NCBI GenBank assembly: GCA_035938015.1
Contig: DASZHJ010000340.1
Span: forward strand, 1 to 12,591
DNA length: 12,591 bases
Origin: DASZHJ01 sp035938015
GTDB taxonomy: Bacteria > Pseudomonadota > Alphaproteobacteria > ATCC43930 > CGMCC-115725
Reading direction: 5' to 3'
Shown here: one piece after another, positions 1-6,466 of the stretch
Layout of the letters: each line of letters opens with the position of its first letter
Position numbering within the stretch: position 1 is the stretch's first letter
The notes under the pieces: model-generated
Seen by the model: the letters and a program-made list of their open reading frames with translations, nothing else
What the model was told of the DNA's origin: nothing
The model's database searches: none
Position numbers and translations under genes: made by a program

Positions 1-31
1 AACGCGGAGCCGTCGCCTCGGTCGCGCTCAT
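1..31 (-). CDS. Start of an unidentified gene, cut by window edge (probable thiocyanate hydrolase/nitrile hydratase subunit)
   Basis: Only ten codons are visible, reading MSATEATAPR. The ATG shares bases with the TGA of the upstream ScnB-like gene (ATGA overlap), and a GAGG lies 7 nt ahead of it (39-42 on the plus strand), so translational coupling is likely. In known thiocyanate hydrolase operons the N-terminal-half beta gene is followed by the gene for the other half and then the metal-binding subunit. That order is family knowledge; the identity here is inferred only from the neighbour, because ten residues carry no recognisable motif. Confidence 0.5.
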   Translation of the reverse strand, partial: MSATEATAPR

Positions 32-339
32 GAGCGCGCCTCGCGTGCCTTGACCGATTCCATCTTGCGGCCGAGCTCGTCGGCGCTGAGCACGCCGCGC
101 TCCAGCAGAACGCGCGCGATCGCCGCGATCCAGCGCTCGTAATAGCTCATGGCGTCATAGGCGCCGGGCCCCAGGCCCTCGATCTGCCGGCGCAGCTCGT
201 CGACGCGCAAGAGCCGGCGCTCGGGAGCGGAGAGCAGCACCATCAGCGCGTCCACGCGCTTTTCCCAGTGCGCGTAATCGTGCTCGCTGCGCTCGATCGG
301 GCCCGCGGGAAGCCCACCCATGTCGTGATGACCGCGCAA
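28..339 (-). CDS. ScnB-like protein: stand-alone N-terminal half of a nitrile hydratase beta-type subunit
   Basis: This 103-residue protein opens with the HDMGG signature and has a central YYERW and a C-terminal ARVLLERGVLSADEL stretch. The pattern matches the helical N-terminal half of nitrile hydratase beta and, more closely in architecture, thiocyanate hydrolase ScnB (HDVGG...PYYGRW). Those families form metallo-hydratases that hydrolyse nitriles or thiocyanate; this half contacts the metal subunit but carries no metal ligands. I chose a TTG start at 339 because a strong AAAGGAG lies 7 nt upstream (347-353) and the HDMGG motif follows within five codons. The same frame stays open to 462, but that extension is arginine/proline-rich and unlike the family. 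The gene overlaps the next one by ATGA. The substrate cannot be told from this half alone. Confidence 0.72.
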   Translation of the reverse strand: MRGHHDMGGLPAGPIERSEHDYAHWEKRVDALMVLLSAPERRLLRVDELRRQIEGLGPGAYDAMSYYERWIAAIARVLLERGVLSADELGRKMESVKAREARS

Positions 340-346
340 CGATTCA

Positions 347-353
347 CTCCTTT
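347..353 (-). promoter_or_regulatory. Ribosome binding site that decides a TTG start
   Basis: On the minus strand AAAGGAG sits 7 nt before the TTG at 339. It fixes the start of the ScnB-like gene well inside the longer open frame. Confidence 0.7.
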
Positions 354-506
354 GATGTCGCGATGAGCCCCGAAGTATCGGTCGGGCAGCCGGCCGCGCG
401 CAAGCGCGATCGGCGCGCGGTGGGGGCCCGTTGATAAGCCTTTGAGGGGCTTGGCGAGCCAAGGTTAACGATTCTTTCAGTGCGGCGGCCGTACATACCG
501 TCGAGC

Positions 507-1967
507 ATGGATCAGAAAGCCGAACAGCTGAAGGGCCTGCTGAACGCCCTGCCGACGAGCGAGGCGGTCATGCTCGCGCGCAAGCTGGAGACGCAGCGGG
601 CGCTCGGTCAAGAATCGCTGCCGGCCGAGACCGTGCTCGCCATCCTGCGGCCGCAGCTTCGTCGCGTGCGTCCCCAGCGGGTGCCGACCTTGTGCCGGCT
701 CGCCTGCAGCGGCTTCGAGGATTTTCTGGTCGATCGCGTCGATGACCCGCGCCTGCCGGGGCTGATTCCTCGGTCCGCCATCGCTCCATGGTGGCAGGCG
801 CTCGAGCGGATGGCGCCGCAGGAGGTCAAGAACTTCGCGGCGGAGTTCGCGCGTCTGGTCGCGGCGAGCGATTGGCCGGGCCTCGAGCGGCTGGGTGAGC
901 GACTGCGGAGCTCCGCGCGCGGCTGGACCGACGCCGTCATCGCCGGCTTCGAGAGCCGCAAGCTCGCGGATGCCGCGACCCGCAAGGCCCTGAGCGATAT
1001 CGGCCTGCAAACGGATTTCGCGGAGATCGCCCGCATTCTCGCCATCGCCGAGCCGCTGCGCAAAGCGCTCGACGCGGTGATCGCCGTCGCCGGCCGCGCC
1101 GGCCAGGGACAGGGGCGGCGCATGCTCGATTTCAGCCCCGACGCCGTCACGGCGGCGAAGCAGCAGTATCTGCGCTTCGCGGAGATGGCGGGGTTCGATT
1201 CCCGTTACTTCGCGCTCGGTCTGATGAATCGTCTCGAGCGTCCCTGGTACGTCTTAAGGCTCGGCCGCGCGCTCTCGTGGAAGCCGACCGACGCGCTGTT
1301 GCAGGACACCGAGCTCGGCATCGTGGGCCAGCGCCTGATCCGCGACATCGAGGCGCTGGTGCACGAGCTCGAGGGATTGATGCCCTCGCGCCGCGGCCGC
1401 AGCCCGCAGGCCGCCGACTATGGGCGGCTCCATCAGATCATGAGCCGCTACATCGAGACGTCCGAGGGCATGCTGAGCGAGTTCGGCTTCCGCCGCGATT
1501 CGGATTGGGGCGAGCAGATACTGGAGACGCGCGGGGCGCTGAGCCGCGCGCTCGACCAGGACCGGCTGACGTTGGTTGCGGAAGCGCCGCTGGCGCTGCT
1601 GCCGCAAAGGCGGGGCGTCTCCGCCCGCGGGCTCGCGAGCGACGATCCGGATCTGGACACCACGCCCACGCCCGAGGCGCTCGAGCAGGCGGTGCGCGCC
1701 GCCAAGCTACTGGTGCTGCTCATGCAGAAAGGCGGGCGTCACGGGCTTTCCAGCCCCGCCCGCGTCATCATCGAGGAGCTCGGCACCGAGATCGATAATC
1801 GCGCAGCCAAGCTCTATGACGAATTGGCGCAACGCCCGACGCATGAGGTCGCTGCGTCCCAGCTCGCTGCCATCATCAAGGTCGCCGAGGTGTTGTTCGA
1901 GGACGACCGCGCCACCGTGATGACGCGTCGCCTCGTCAACATGCAGCGCTCCGGCGCGCCGGCCTGA
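507..1967 (+). CDS. Conserved-looking hypothetical protein, helical, about 486 residues
   Basis: I do not recognise this protein. It is long, has strongly GC-biased third positions, and looks soluble: no signal peptide, no convincing membrane span and very few cysteines. It appears almost entirely alpha-helical, with many alternating Leu/Ala and Glu/Arg positions such as KAEQLKGLLNAL near the start. A disordered, acidic/proline linker (DDPDLDTTPTPEAL) separates the main body from a C-terminal helical segment of about 110 residues. No Walker, HTH or catalytic signature is evident. The ATG at 507 is preferred because it begins an amphipathic helix; a GTG at 480 would add nine residues (MRRPYIPSS), and neither has a good Shine-Dalgarno. 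The gene stands alone, divergent from the ScnB-like gene and convergent with a small ORF 5 bp away. Confidence 0.75.
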   Translation: MDQKAEQLKGLLNALPTSEAVMLARKLETQRALGQESLPAETVLAILRPQLRRVRPQRVPTLCRLACSGFEDFLVDRVDDPRLPGLIPRSAIAPWWQALERMAPQEVKNFAAEFARLVAASDWPGLERLGERLRSSARGWTDAVIAGFESRKLADAATRKALSDIGLQTDFAEIARILAIAEPLRKALDAVIAVAGRAGQGQGRRMLDFSPDAVTAAKQQYLRFAEMAGFDSRYFALGLMNRLERPWYVLRLGRALSWKPTDALLQDTELGIVGQRLIRDIEALVHELEGLMPSRRGRSPQAADYGRLHQIMSRYIETSEGMLSEFGFRRDSDWGEQILETRGALSRALDQDRLTLVAEAPLALLPQRRGVSARGLASDDPDLDTTPTPEALEQAVRAAKLLVLLMQKGGRHGLSSPARVIIEELGTEIDNRAAKLYDELAQRPTHEVAASQLAAIIKVAEVLFEDDRATVMTRRLVNMQRSGAPA

Positions 1968-1972
1968 GGGCC

Positions 1973-2164
1973 TTACACAGGCCGCCTGAGGTAGACCCGC
2001 TCCACCGGCTTGCCCCTGGGGTCCGTCTCGCCGGAGGTCCGCACCTCGAGCCCGCCGACGAACCGCTTCGCCTCCGCGCGAATGTCCTCGCCCTCGGCCG
2101 CACGCTGCAGCAAGCGCACGGATTCCACGAGTAATCCCTGCTCGATCTCCCTCAGGTGCAGCAT
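1973..2164 (-). CDS. Small hypothetical protein, 63 residues
   Basis: This short ORF begins with ATG and has GGGAG 11 nt upstream. Its codons end mostly in G or C, and its composition suggests a soluble alpha/beta protein: a charged helix (LREIEQGLLVESVRLLQRAAEG) and then a GLEVRTSGE...VERVYLRR segment that could be a beta hairpin. It belongs to no family I can name. It lies tail to tail with the 486-residue hypothetical (5 bp apart) and divergent from the cyclase gene, so it would need its own promoter in the 2165-2411 gap. Chance ORFs of this length occur in GC-rich DNA, so confidence is moderate. Confidence 0.5.
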   Translation of the reverse strand: MLHLREIEQGLLVESVRLLQRAAEGEDIRAEAKRFVGGLEVRTSGETDPRGKPVERVYLRRPV

Positions 2165-2314
2165 CGCTGAGTTTGCTCCCGCGTTAGGCGGCCCGCATGG
2201 TCAATCTATACAGAAGCTCTTGTTCGGGGCATACCCGAGACATACAGTGGCACTCCCGTTCCGGGCGCGGGCTGCTCGAGCGGCGGGTTAGCGAGCGAGG
2301 CCGCGTGTCGGCGC

Positions 2315-2365
2315 ATTTGTCATAGAGTCCTATCGGCCCGGCGCCGGAATTCGAGTCCGACAAAT
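2315..2365. repeat. Interrupted inverted repeat upstream of the cyclase gene
   Basis: ATTTGTC at 2315-2321 is the exact reverse complement of GACAAAT at 2359-2365. Between them lie two direct copies of GAGTCC (2325-2330 and 2353-2358) and the 10-bp palindrome CCGGCGCCGG (2338-2347). The block lies just ahead of the cyclase start and could be an operator or a 5'-leader stem-loop. That role is inferred from symmetry and position only. I see no clear promoter hexamers in the 2165-2411 gap. Confidence 0.3.
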
Positions 2366-2411
2366 CTGCGGAGCGGCGCGCGTGCGCGGCGGAATCGGAG
2401 ATAACGTCGTA

Positions 2412-5400
2412 ATGTCGGCGACGCCACCTTGCCCGAAATGCGGCGCCGAGATCTCGCCCGGCGCCATGTTCTGCGATCGCTGCGGCACGCAACTGGGGAG
2501 CGCCAGCAAGGCCGACGCGGCCTCGCGGGCCGACGCTTCCGGAGGCGCCGAGCGCCGGCATATCACCGTGCTCTTCTGCGATCTCGTCGACTCGACCTCG
2601 CTATCCGAGCGCCTGGATCCGGAGGATCTGCGGGACATTTTCGTCGCCTATCGCGAGACCTGTGCCGAGGTCGTCGGGCGTTTCGGTGGCGTGATCGCCC
2701 GCTATGTCGGTGACGGTATTTTGGTGCTGTTCGGGTATCCGCGTGCCTACGAGGAGGATGCGATCTCGGCGGTTCGAGTCGCGCTGGGAATCATTGCGGC
2801 GATGAAGAAGCTGAGCCTCAGATTTCAATCGAAAACCGGCACCGAGCTCGCAGTCCATATCGGCGTTCATACCGGACTCGTCGTCGCCGGAGAAATGGGC
2901 TCCGGCGAGCTCAAAGAGGACAGCGCGATCGTCGGCGACACTCCCAATATCGCCGCGCGACTCGAGCAGCTTGCGGGTCCGAACACCGTGCTGATCACCG
3001 ACGCGACCCACCGGCTGCTTGACGACCGCTTTGACTCTCGTCCCTTGGGCGATCTGGCGCTCAAGGGCGTGTCCGGTCGGGTAAAGGTCATCGAGGTGTT
3101 GGCCGAGCGACGCCTGCCCCATCGCATCCTGCCGTCCTTGCGCAACCGGCTGCTCGGTCGCGAGGAGGAGCTCGCGGCGCTGCGAGGCCTTTGGCAATCG
3201 GCCGCGGGCGGCGAGGGGCAGGTGGTCCTCGTTCGAGGCGATCCGGGGATCGGCAAATCCGCACTGCTCGGGGGCTTTCTCGACGAGATCGCCGCGCAGC
3301 CGCACGGGTTTCTGGTCGCCCACTGCGCGCGTCAGGCAAAGACCAGCGCGCTTCTGCCGCTGATCGAGTTGCTGCAGGGCGAGCTGCACCTCGTGCCCGG
3401 CGACGACCCCGCGCAAATGCGCACGCAGCTCGAGCAAGCGCTTGCCGCAATGGGGCAGGAACCGGCGGCGATTGCCCTCCTGGCGTTCTTGCTCTCGATC
3501 TCGCCGAGCGCCGATTCTCTGTCTGAGCTCTCGTCACATTCGCGCTGGGAACGCACGAAGGAGGTGCTCGTCGATTGGCTGATCGCCCAAACGGCCGAGC
3601 GGCCACTGATTTTTGCGCTGGAGGATTTGCACTGGGCCGATGCGTCCACGATCGAGTTCGTGGACGTGCTGCTGTCCAAAGTGCCTTCAGCCAGGATGCT
3701 GGTGTATTTGAGCTTTCGACCGGAGTTTCGACCGCCGTGGACGCCCCTGATGCAGGTCCACGAGATCAAGCTTGGGCCGCTCTCGCCGCGCGACACGCAG
3801 ACCATGATCGGCGCATTGACAGGGGGCAAGGCTCTGGCCACGCCCCTCGTCGAGCACATCGTTGCCAAGACGGACGGCGTGCCGCTCTTCGTCGAAGAGC
3901 CCACCCGCATGATCATCGATGCCAATCAATCGCTTGAGCGGGCGCCCGCAGATCGATTGCTGACGCGTTCCCCTCCGCTCGCCATACCCACGAACCTTCG
4001 CACGCTGCTGACCGCGCGTCTCGACCGCCTCGGCGAGGAGAAGCCTCTGGCGCAACTCGCGTCGATTCTCGGGCGGGAATTCCCGCAGCGCCTGCTGGAG
4101 GCGGTGGCACCCTTCACCAAGCCTGAATTGCAGGCACGGCTGTCGACGCTGATCGAGGCGGGATTCCTCGTTCGCCGCGAAAGAGCCTCGCAGACCACGT
4201 ACAGCTTCCGTCACGCTCTCATTCAGGAAGTCGCGTACAGCTCTCTGCTGCGTGCCCGGCGGCGCGTCTACCACGAGCGAATCGCGGCCGTGCTCGCCGA
4301 GCAGTTTCCTGAGCTGGTCGAGGCTCAGCCGGAACTGGTGGCGCATCACTATGCGCTGGCGGAGCGTTCCATCGAGGCGACCCAGTATTGGCGCAAGGCC
4401 GGCGAGCGGGCACTCGAGCGCGGCGCGAACGTCGATGCTGCGGCGCACTTTGCCAAGGGGCTCGAGCAGGTGGTGCTGCTACCGACGACACTCGCTCGAT
4501 CGCACGACGAAGTGACGATGCGGATCGGCCTCGGCACCGCGCTGATCGCCGTCAAGGGCTACGGCGCCTCGGAGGTCGAGGAGACCTTTTTCAAGGCGTT
4601 GGCCATCTGCAAGGAAGTCGGCGAGACGCCGCAGCTCTTCCCGGCGCTGCGCGGCCTGCAGTCCTTCTATCAAGTGCATGGACCTCTCGACACGGCGCTC
4701 AAGATCGGTCGGCAGCTGCTCCGTCTCGCCGAGAATGCCGGCGACCCCTTGCTGATCGTCGACGTCAATCGCCGCGTCTCATGGTGCTTGTTCTGCATGG
4801 GCCAGCTTGCCGAGGCGAGAGCGCATCTGAGCCGCGCGCGCGAGCCGACGGGCGCCGACATACGCCGCGAGAGCATATTCCACGGCGCGCAGCCAGCCGT
4901 GCTGTGGCTGGTCCATTCCGCCTGGATCGAATGGTTCATTGGCGATTCCGCGACCGCGGTCGAGCGTGGCCGCGAGGCCTTGGCGCTGGCGCGCGGCCTG
5001 CAGACTCCGATCAGTCGCACGTATTCGTTCTGCATGATGGCGGCACTCCACCAATTCTTGCGCGACGCCGTGACGACCGAGGCGTTGGCTGTGGAGGCGT
5101 CGGAAGTCGCCGCCGAGAATGGACTTCCGTACTGGATCGCTTGGGCGAATATTCTACGCGGCTGGGCGATGGCGCAGCAGGGCAAGCTCGATGCCGGCAT
5201 GCATCAGCTCATCGAGGGCATCGGCGCCTATCGAGCCACGGGCGCCGAGCTGTTTCTCCCGCACGCCTTTGCTCTGCTCGCGGAAATTCAGGGCGTGGCC
5301 GGGCGCTTCGCCGAGGGGCTCGTCACCATCGCCGATGCGCTGGCGAGCGGACAAGACAACAACGTTCACTTCTTCGACGCGGAGATATTCCGCATCAAGG

Positions 5401-5558
5401 GCGAACTGCTCCGCGGGACCGGCGACACGTCGGAAGCGGCGCGAGCGTTCTCGGCGGCCTTAGCCGCCGCCGAGACGCAAGGCGCCGCCGCGCTCGAGAG
5501 ACGCGCTCGCGCCGCGCTCGACGCCATCCGGTCGTCGGCGCCGTCCGGCTGCGGCTGA
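2412..5558 (+). CDS. Zinc-ribbon / class III nucleotide cyclase / STAND-type ATPase / TPR-like signalling protein
   Basis: This predicted cytosolic protein has 1048 residues in four parts. A zinc ribbon comes first (C7, C10, C21, C24). A class III adenylate/guanylate cyclase domain follows at about 48-230; it keeps both metal-binding aspartates (D57 in FCDLVDST, D101 in YVGDG) and the transition-state Asn and Arg (N179, R183 in NIAARL), so it should be active. Next is an AAA_16-type ATPase with Walker A GDPGIGKS at 276-283 and Walker B LIFALEDLHWAD at 399-410. The rest, from about 600, is helical and resembles TPR repeats. Such fusions are common in soil alphaproteobacteria and recall soluble adenylyl cyclase; the ligand sensed is unknown. 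ATG 2412 (GGAG 11 nt upstream) puts the ribbon at the terminus; GTG 2382, with GGAG 8 nt upstream, would add ten residues. The usual purine-selecting Thr/Asp position appears to be Ala172, so substrate choice is uncertain. Confidence 0.92.
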   Translation: MSATPPCPKCGAEISPGAMFCDRCGTQLGSASKADAASRADASGGAERRHITVLFCDLVDSTSLSERLDPEDLRDIFVAYRETCAEVVGRFGGVIARYVGDGILVLFGYPRAYEEDAISAVRVALGIIAAMKKLSLRFQSKTGTELAVHIGVHTGLVVAGEMGSGELKEDSAIVGDTPNIAARLEQLAGPNTVLITDATHRLLDDRFDSRPLGDLALKGVSGRVKVIEVLAERRLPHRILPSLRNRLLGREEELAALRGLWQSAAGGEGQVVLVRGDPGIGKSALLGGFLDEIAAQPHGFLVAHCARQAKTSALLPLIELLQGELHLVPGDDPAQMRTQLEQALAAMGQEPAAIALLAFLLSISPSADSLSELSSHSRWERTKEVLVDWLIAQTAERPLIFALEDLHWADASTIEFVDVLLSKVPSARMLVYLSFRPEFRPPWTPLMQVHEIKLGPLSPRDTQTMIGALTGGKALATPLVEHIVAKTDGVPLFVEEPTRMIIDANQSLERAPADRLLTRSPPLAIPTNLRTLLTARLDRLGEEKPLAQLASILGREFPQRLLEAVAPFTKPELQARLSTLIEAGFLVRRERASQTTYSFRHALIQEVAYSSLLRARRRVYHERIAAVLAEQFPELVEAQPELVAHHYALAERSIEATQYWRKAGERALERGANVDAAAHFAKGLEQVVLLPTTLARSHDEVTMRIGLGTALIAVKGYGASEVEETFFKALAICKEVGETPQLFPALRGLQSFYQVHGPLDTALKIGRQLLRLAENAGDPLLIVDVNRRVSWCLFCMGQLAEARAHLSRAREPTGADIRRESIFHGAQPAVLWLVHSAWIEWFIGDSATAVERGREALALARGLQTPISRTYSFCMMAALHQFLRDAVTTEALAVEASEVAAENGLPYWIAWANILRGWAMAQQGKLDAGMHQLIEGIGAYRATGAELFLPHAFALLAEIQGVAGRFAEGLVTIADALASGQDNNVHFFDAEIFRIKGELLRGTGDTSEAARAFSAALAAAETQGAAALERRARAALDAIRSSAPSGCG

Positions 5559-5559
5559 G

Positions 5560-6120
5560 CTATCGCGGTTTTACTTTAGTGGCCGCAAGCGTGAGCTGAA
5601 GGAAGGGCTTCTCCGCCGCGTTGGCGTCCAGATCGGTCAGTTGCGCTGCTTCCTGGTAGCGCATCTCGGCGCGCCCGGGATCTCGCGTCCAGTACGAGCG
5701 CAGCTGCGCCAGGACCGTGACGAACTTGGACCGCTTCTTCAGCACGCTGCCCCACTCCTCCATCGCCTCCGGGGACGCGTATGACCAGAAGGTCTTGTAT
5801 CGGACGTCGCCGAAGCCGGCGGTGAGGAACGTTCCGCGGTAGGACACGCCCTCCATCAGCTCCTCGCAACAGGCCGCGATAAACTCCTCGTTCTTGTCGA
5901 GGAAAATGTTGAACTTCTCGACCTGGTCGAGGGGGACGCCATAGGTCCACTCGATCAGTATGGGGCCGATCGAGAAACCGCGCTTCTTCGGAGGCCGATG
6001 AAGAATCATCCCGCCGTCGGTGCGCACCTCGGTCACCAGCGGCGCCGCCGCGGGCGCCGGCGGCATGCCTTGGCGATGGATGAGATCCTTGATGCGGTTG
6101 CGATTCGAATCATCCCCCAT
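5560..6120 (-). CDS. Unrecognised 186-residue protein, third gene of the radical SAM/PqqD unit
   Basis: I cannot assign a family. The start is well supported: ATG at 6120 has AAAGGAG 9 nt upstream. The first 50 residues are polar and proline/alanine-rich (PPAPAAAP), probably flexible. Residues 53-145 read as strand, long helix, strand, helix (ILIEWTYGVPL, then VEKFNIFLDKNEEFIAACCEEL, then YKTFWSYASPEAMEEW), suggesting a ferredoxin-like or dimeric alpha/beta-barrel fold. Residues 84-85 are a Cys pair; Trp and Tyr are frequent (W58, W112, W123, Y143, W144). The start overlaps the end of the PqqD-like gene by 11 nt, so the two are very probably co-transcribed and coupled. It could be the substrate, a partner or a downstream enzyme. 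Its stop is 1 bp from the stop of the convergent cyclase gene. Confidence 0.82.
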   Translation of the reverse strand: MGDDSNRNRIKDLIHRQGMPPAPAAAPLVTEVRTDGGMILHRPPKKRGFSIGPILIEWTYGVPLDQVEKFNIFLDKNEEFIAACCEELMEGVSYRGTFLTAGFGDVRYKTFWSYASPEAMEEWGSVLKKRSKFVTVLAQLRSYWTRDPGRAEMRYQEAAQLTDLDANAAEKPFLQLTLAATKVKPR

Positions 6121-6466
6121 TGCTGCCTGCTCCTTTGTTGCGGCCCCGTGTCGTGGGCCTCGGTTTGGACATACGTGCAACCCGGTCGCGCTCGATGATG
6201 CCTTTTCGCTCGAGATCCGAAACGACGCCGATCAGCTCGTCTCGCGCCTCCTCGGGAGACCGCAGCGGCTCGACCGCATCGTAATAGGCTTTCTCGAGCC
6301 GCCTCCAGCTCCTGCCGTCGCAGAGGTCGAAGACCAGCCAGGCGGTCGAGTTGAGCGTAAACAAGTTCGGATTGTCGGGCGTGAATACGATGCAGACCTC
6401 CATCTCAGGCAGCGGCCGGGTCCGGACGTTGGGGACCCTTCTCCAGCAAGCCTTTGGGTAAGACAC
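6110..6466 (-). CDS. PqqD-like RiPP recognition element (RRE) protein
   Basis: This 118-residue protein has a PqqD-like domain at about 11-95: an N-terminal strand (VPNVRTRPLP), then the typical FTLNSTAWLVFDLCDGRS with conserved Leu-Asn (38-39) and a LCDG turn (48-51), followed by helices ending in LERKGIIERD. In known systems PqqD-type domains bind a precursor's leader peptide and present it to a partner radical SAM enzyme, which fits the gene directly upstream. The C-terminal 20 residues are basic and glycine-rich, probably disordered. The start is uncertain: GTG 6466 keeps the first strand but overlaps the radical SAM gene by 62 nt and has a weak ribosome site; ATG 6403 lies 1 nt past that gene's stop but would delete part of the strand. 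I prefer GTG. Confidence 0.8.
   Translation of the reverse strand: MSYPKACWRRVPNVRTRPLPEMEVCIVFTPDNPNLFTLNSTAWLVFDLCDGRSWRRLEKAYYDAVEPLRSPEEARDELIGVVSDLERKGIIERDRVARMSKPRPTTRGRNKGAGSNGG

Noticed and set aside
340..462. N-terminal extension of the ScnB-like gene
   Set aside because: The translation is Arg/Pro-rich and lies before a strong ribosome site that directs a downstream TTG start.
4388..5599. Open frame of 403 codons overlapping the end of the cyclase gene in another frame
   Set aside because: Arg-rich shadow translation; the TPR-like frame continues unbroken through it.
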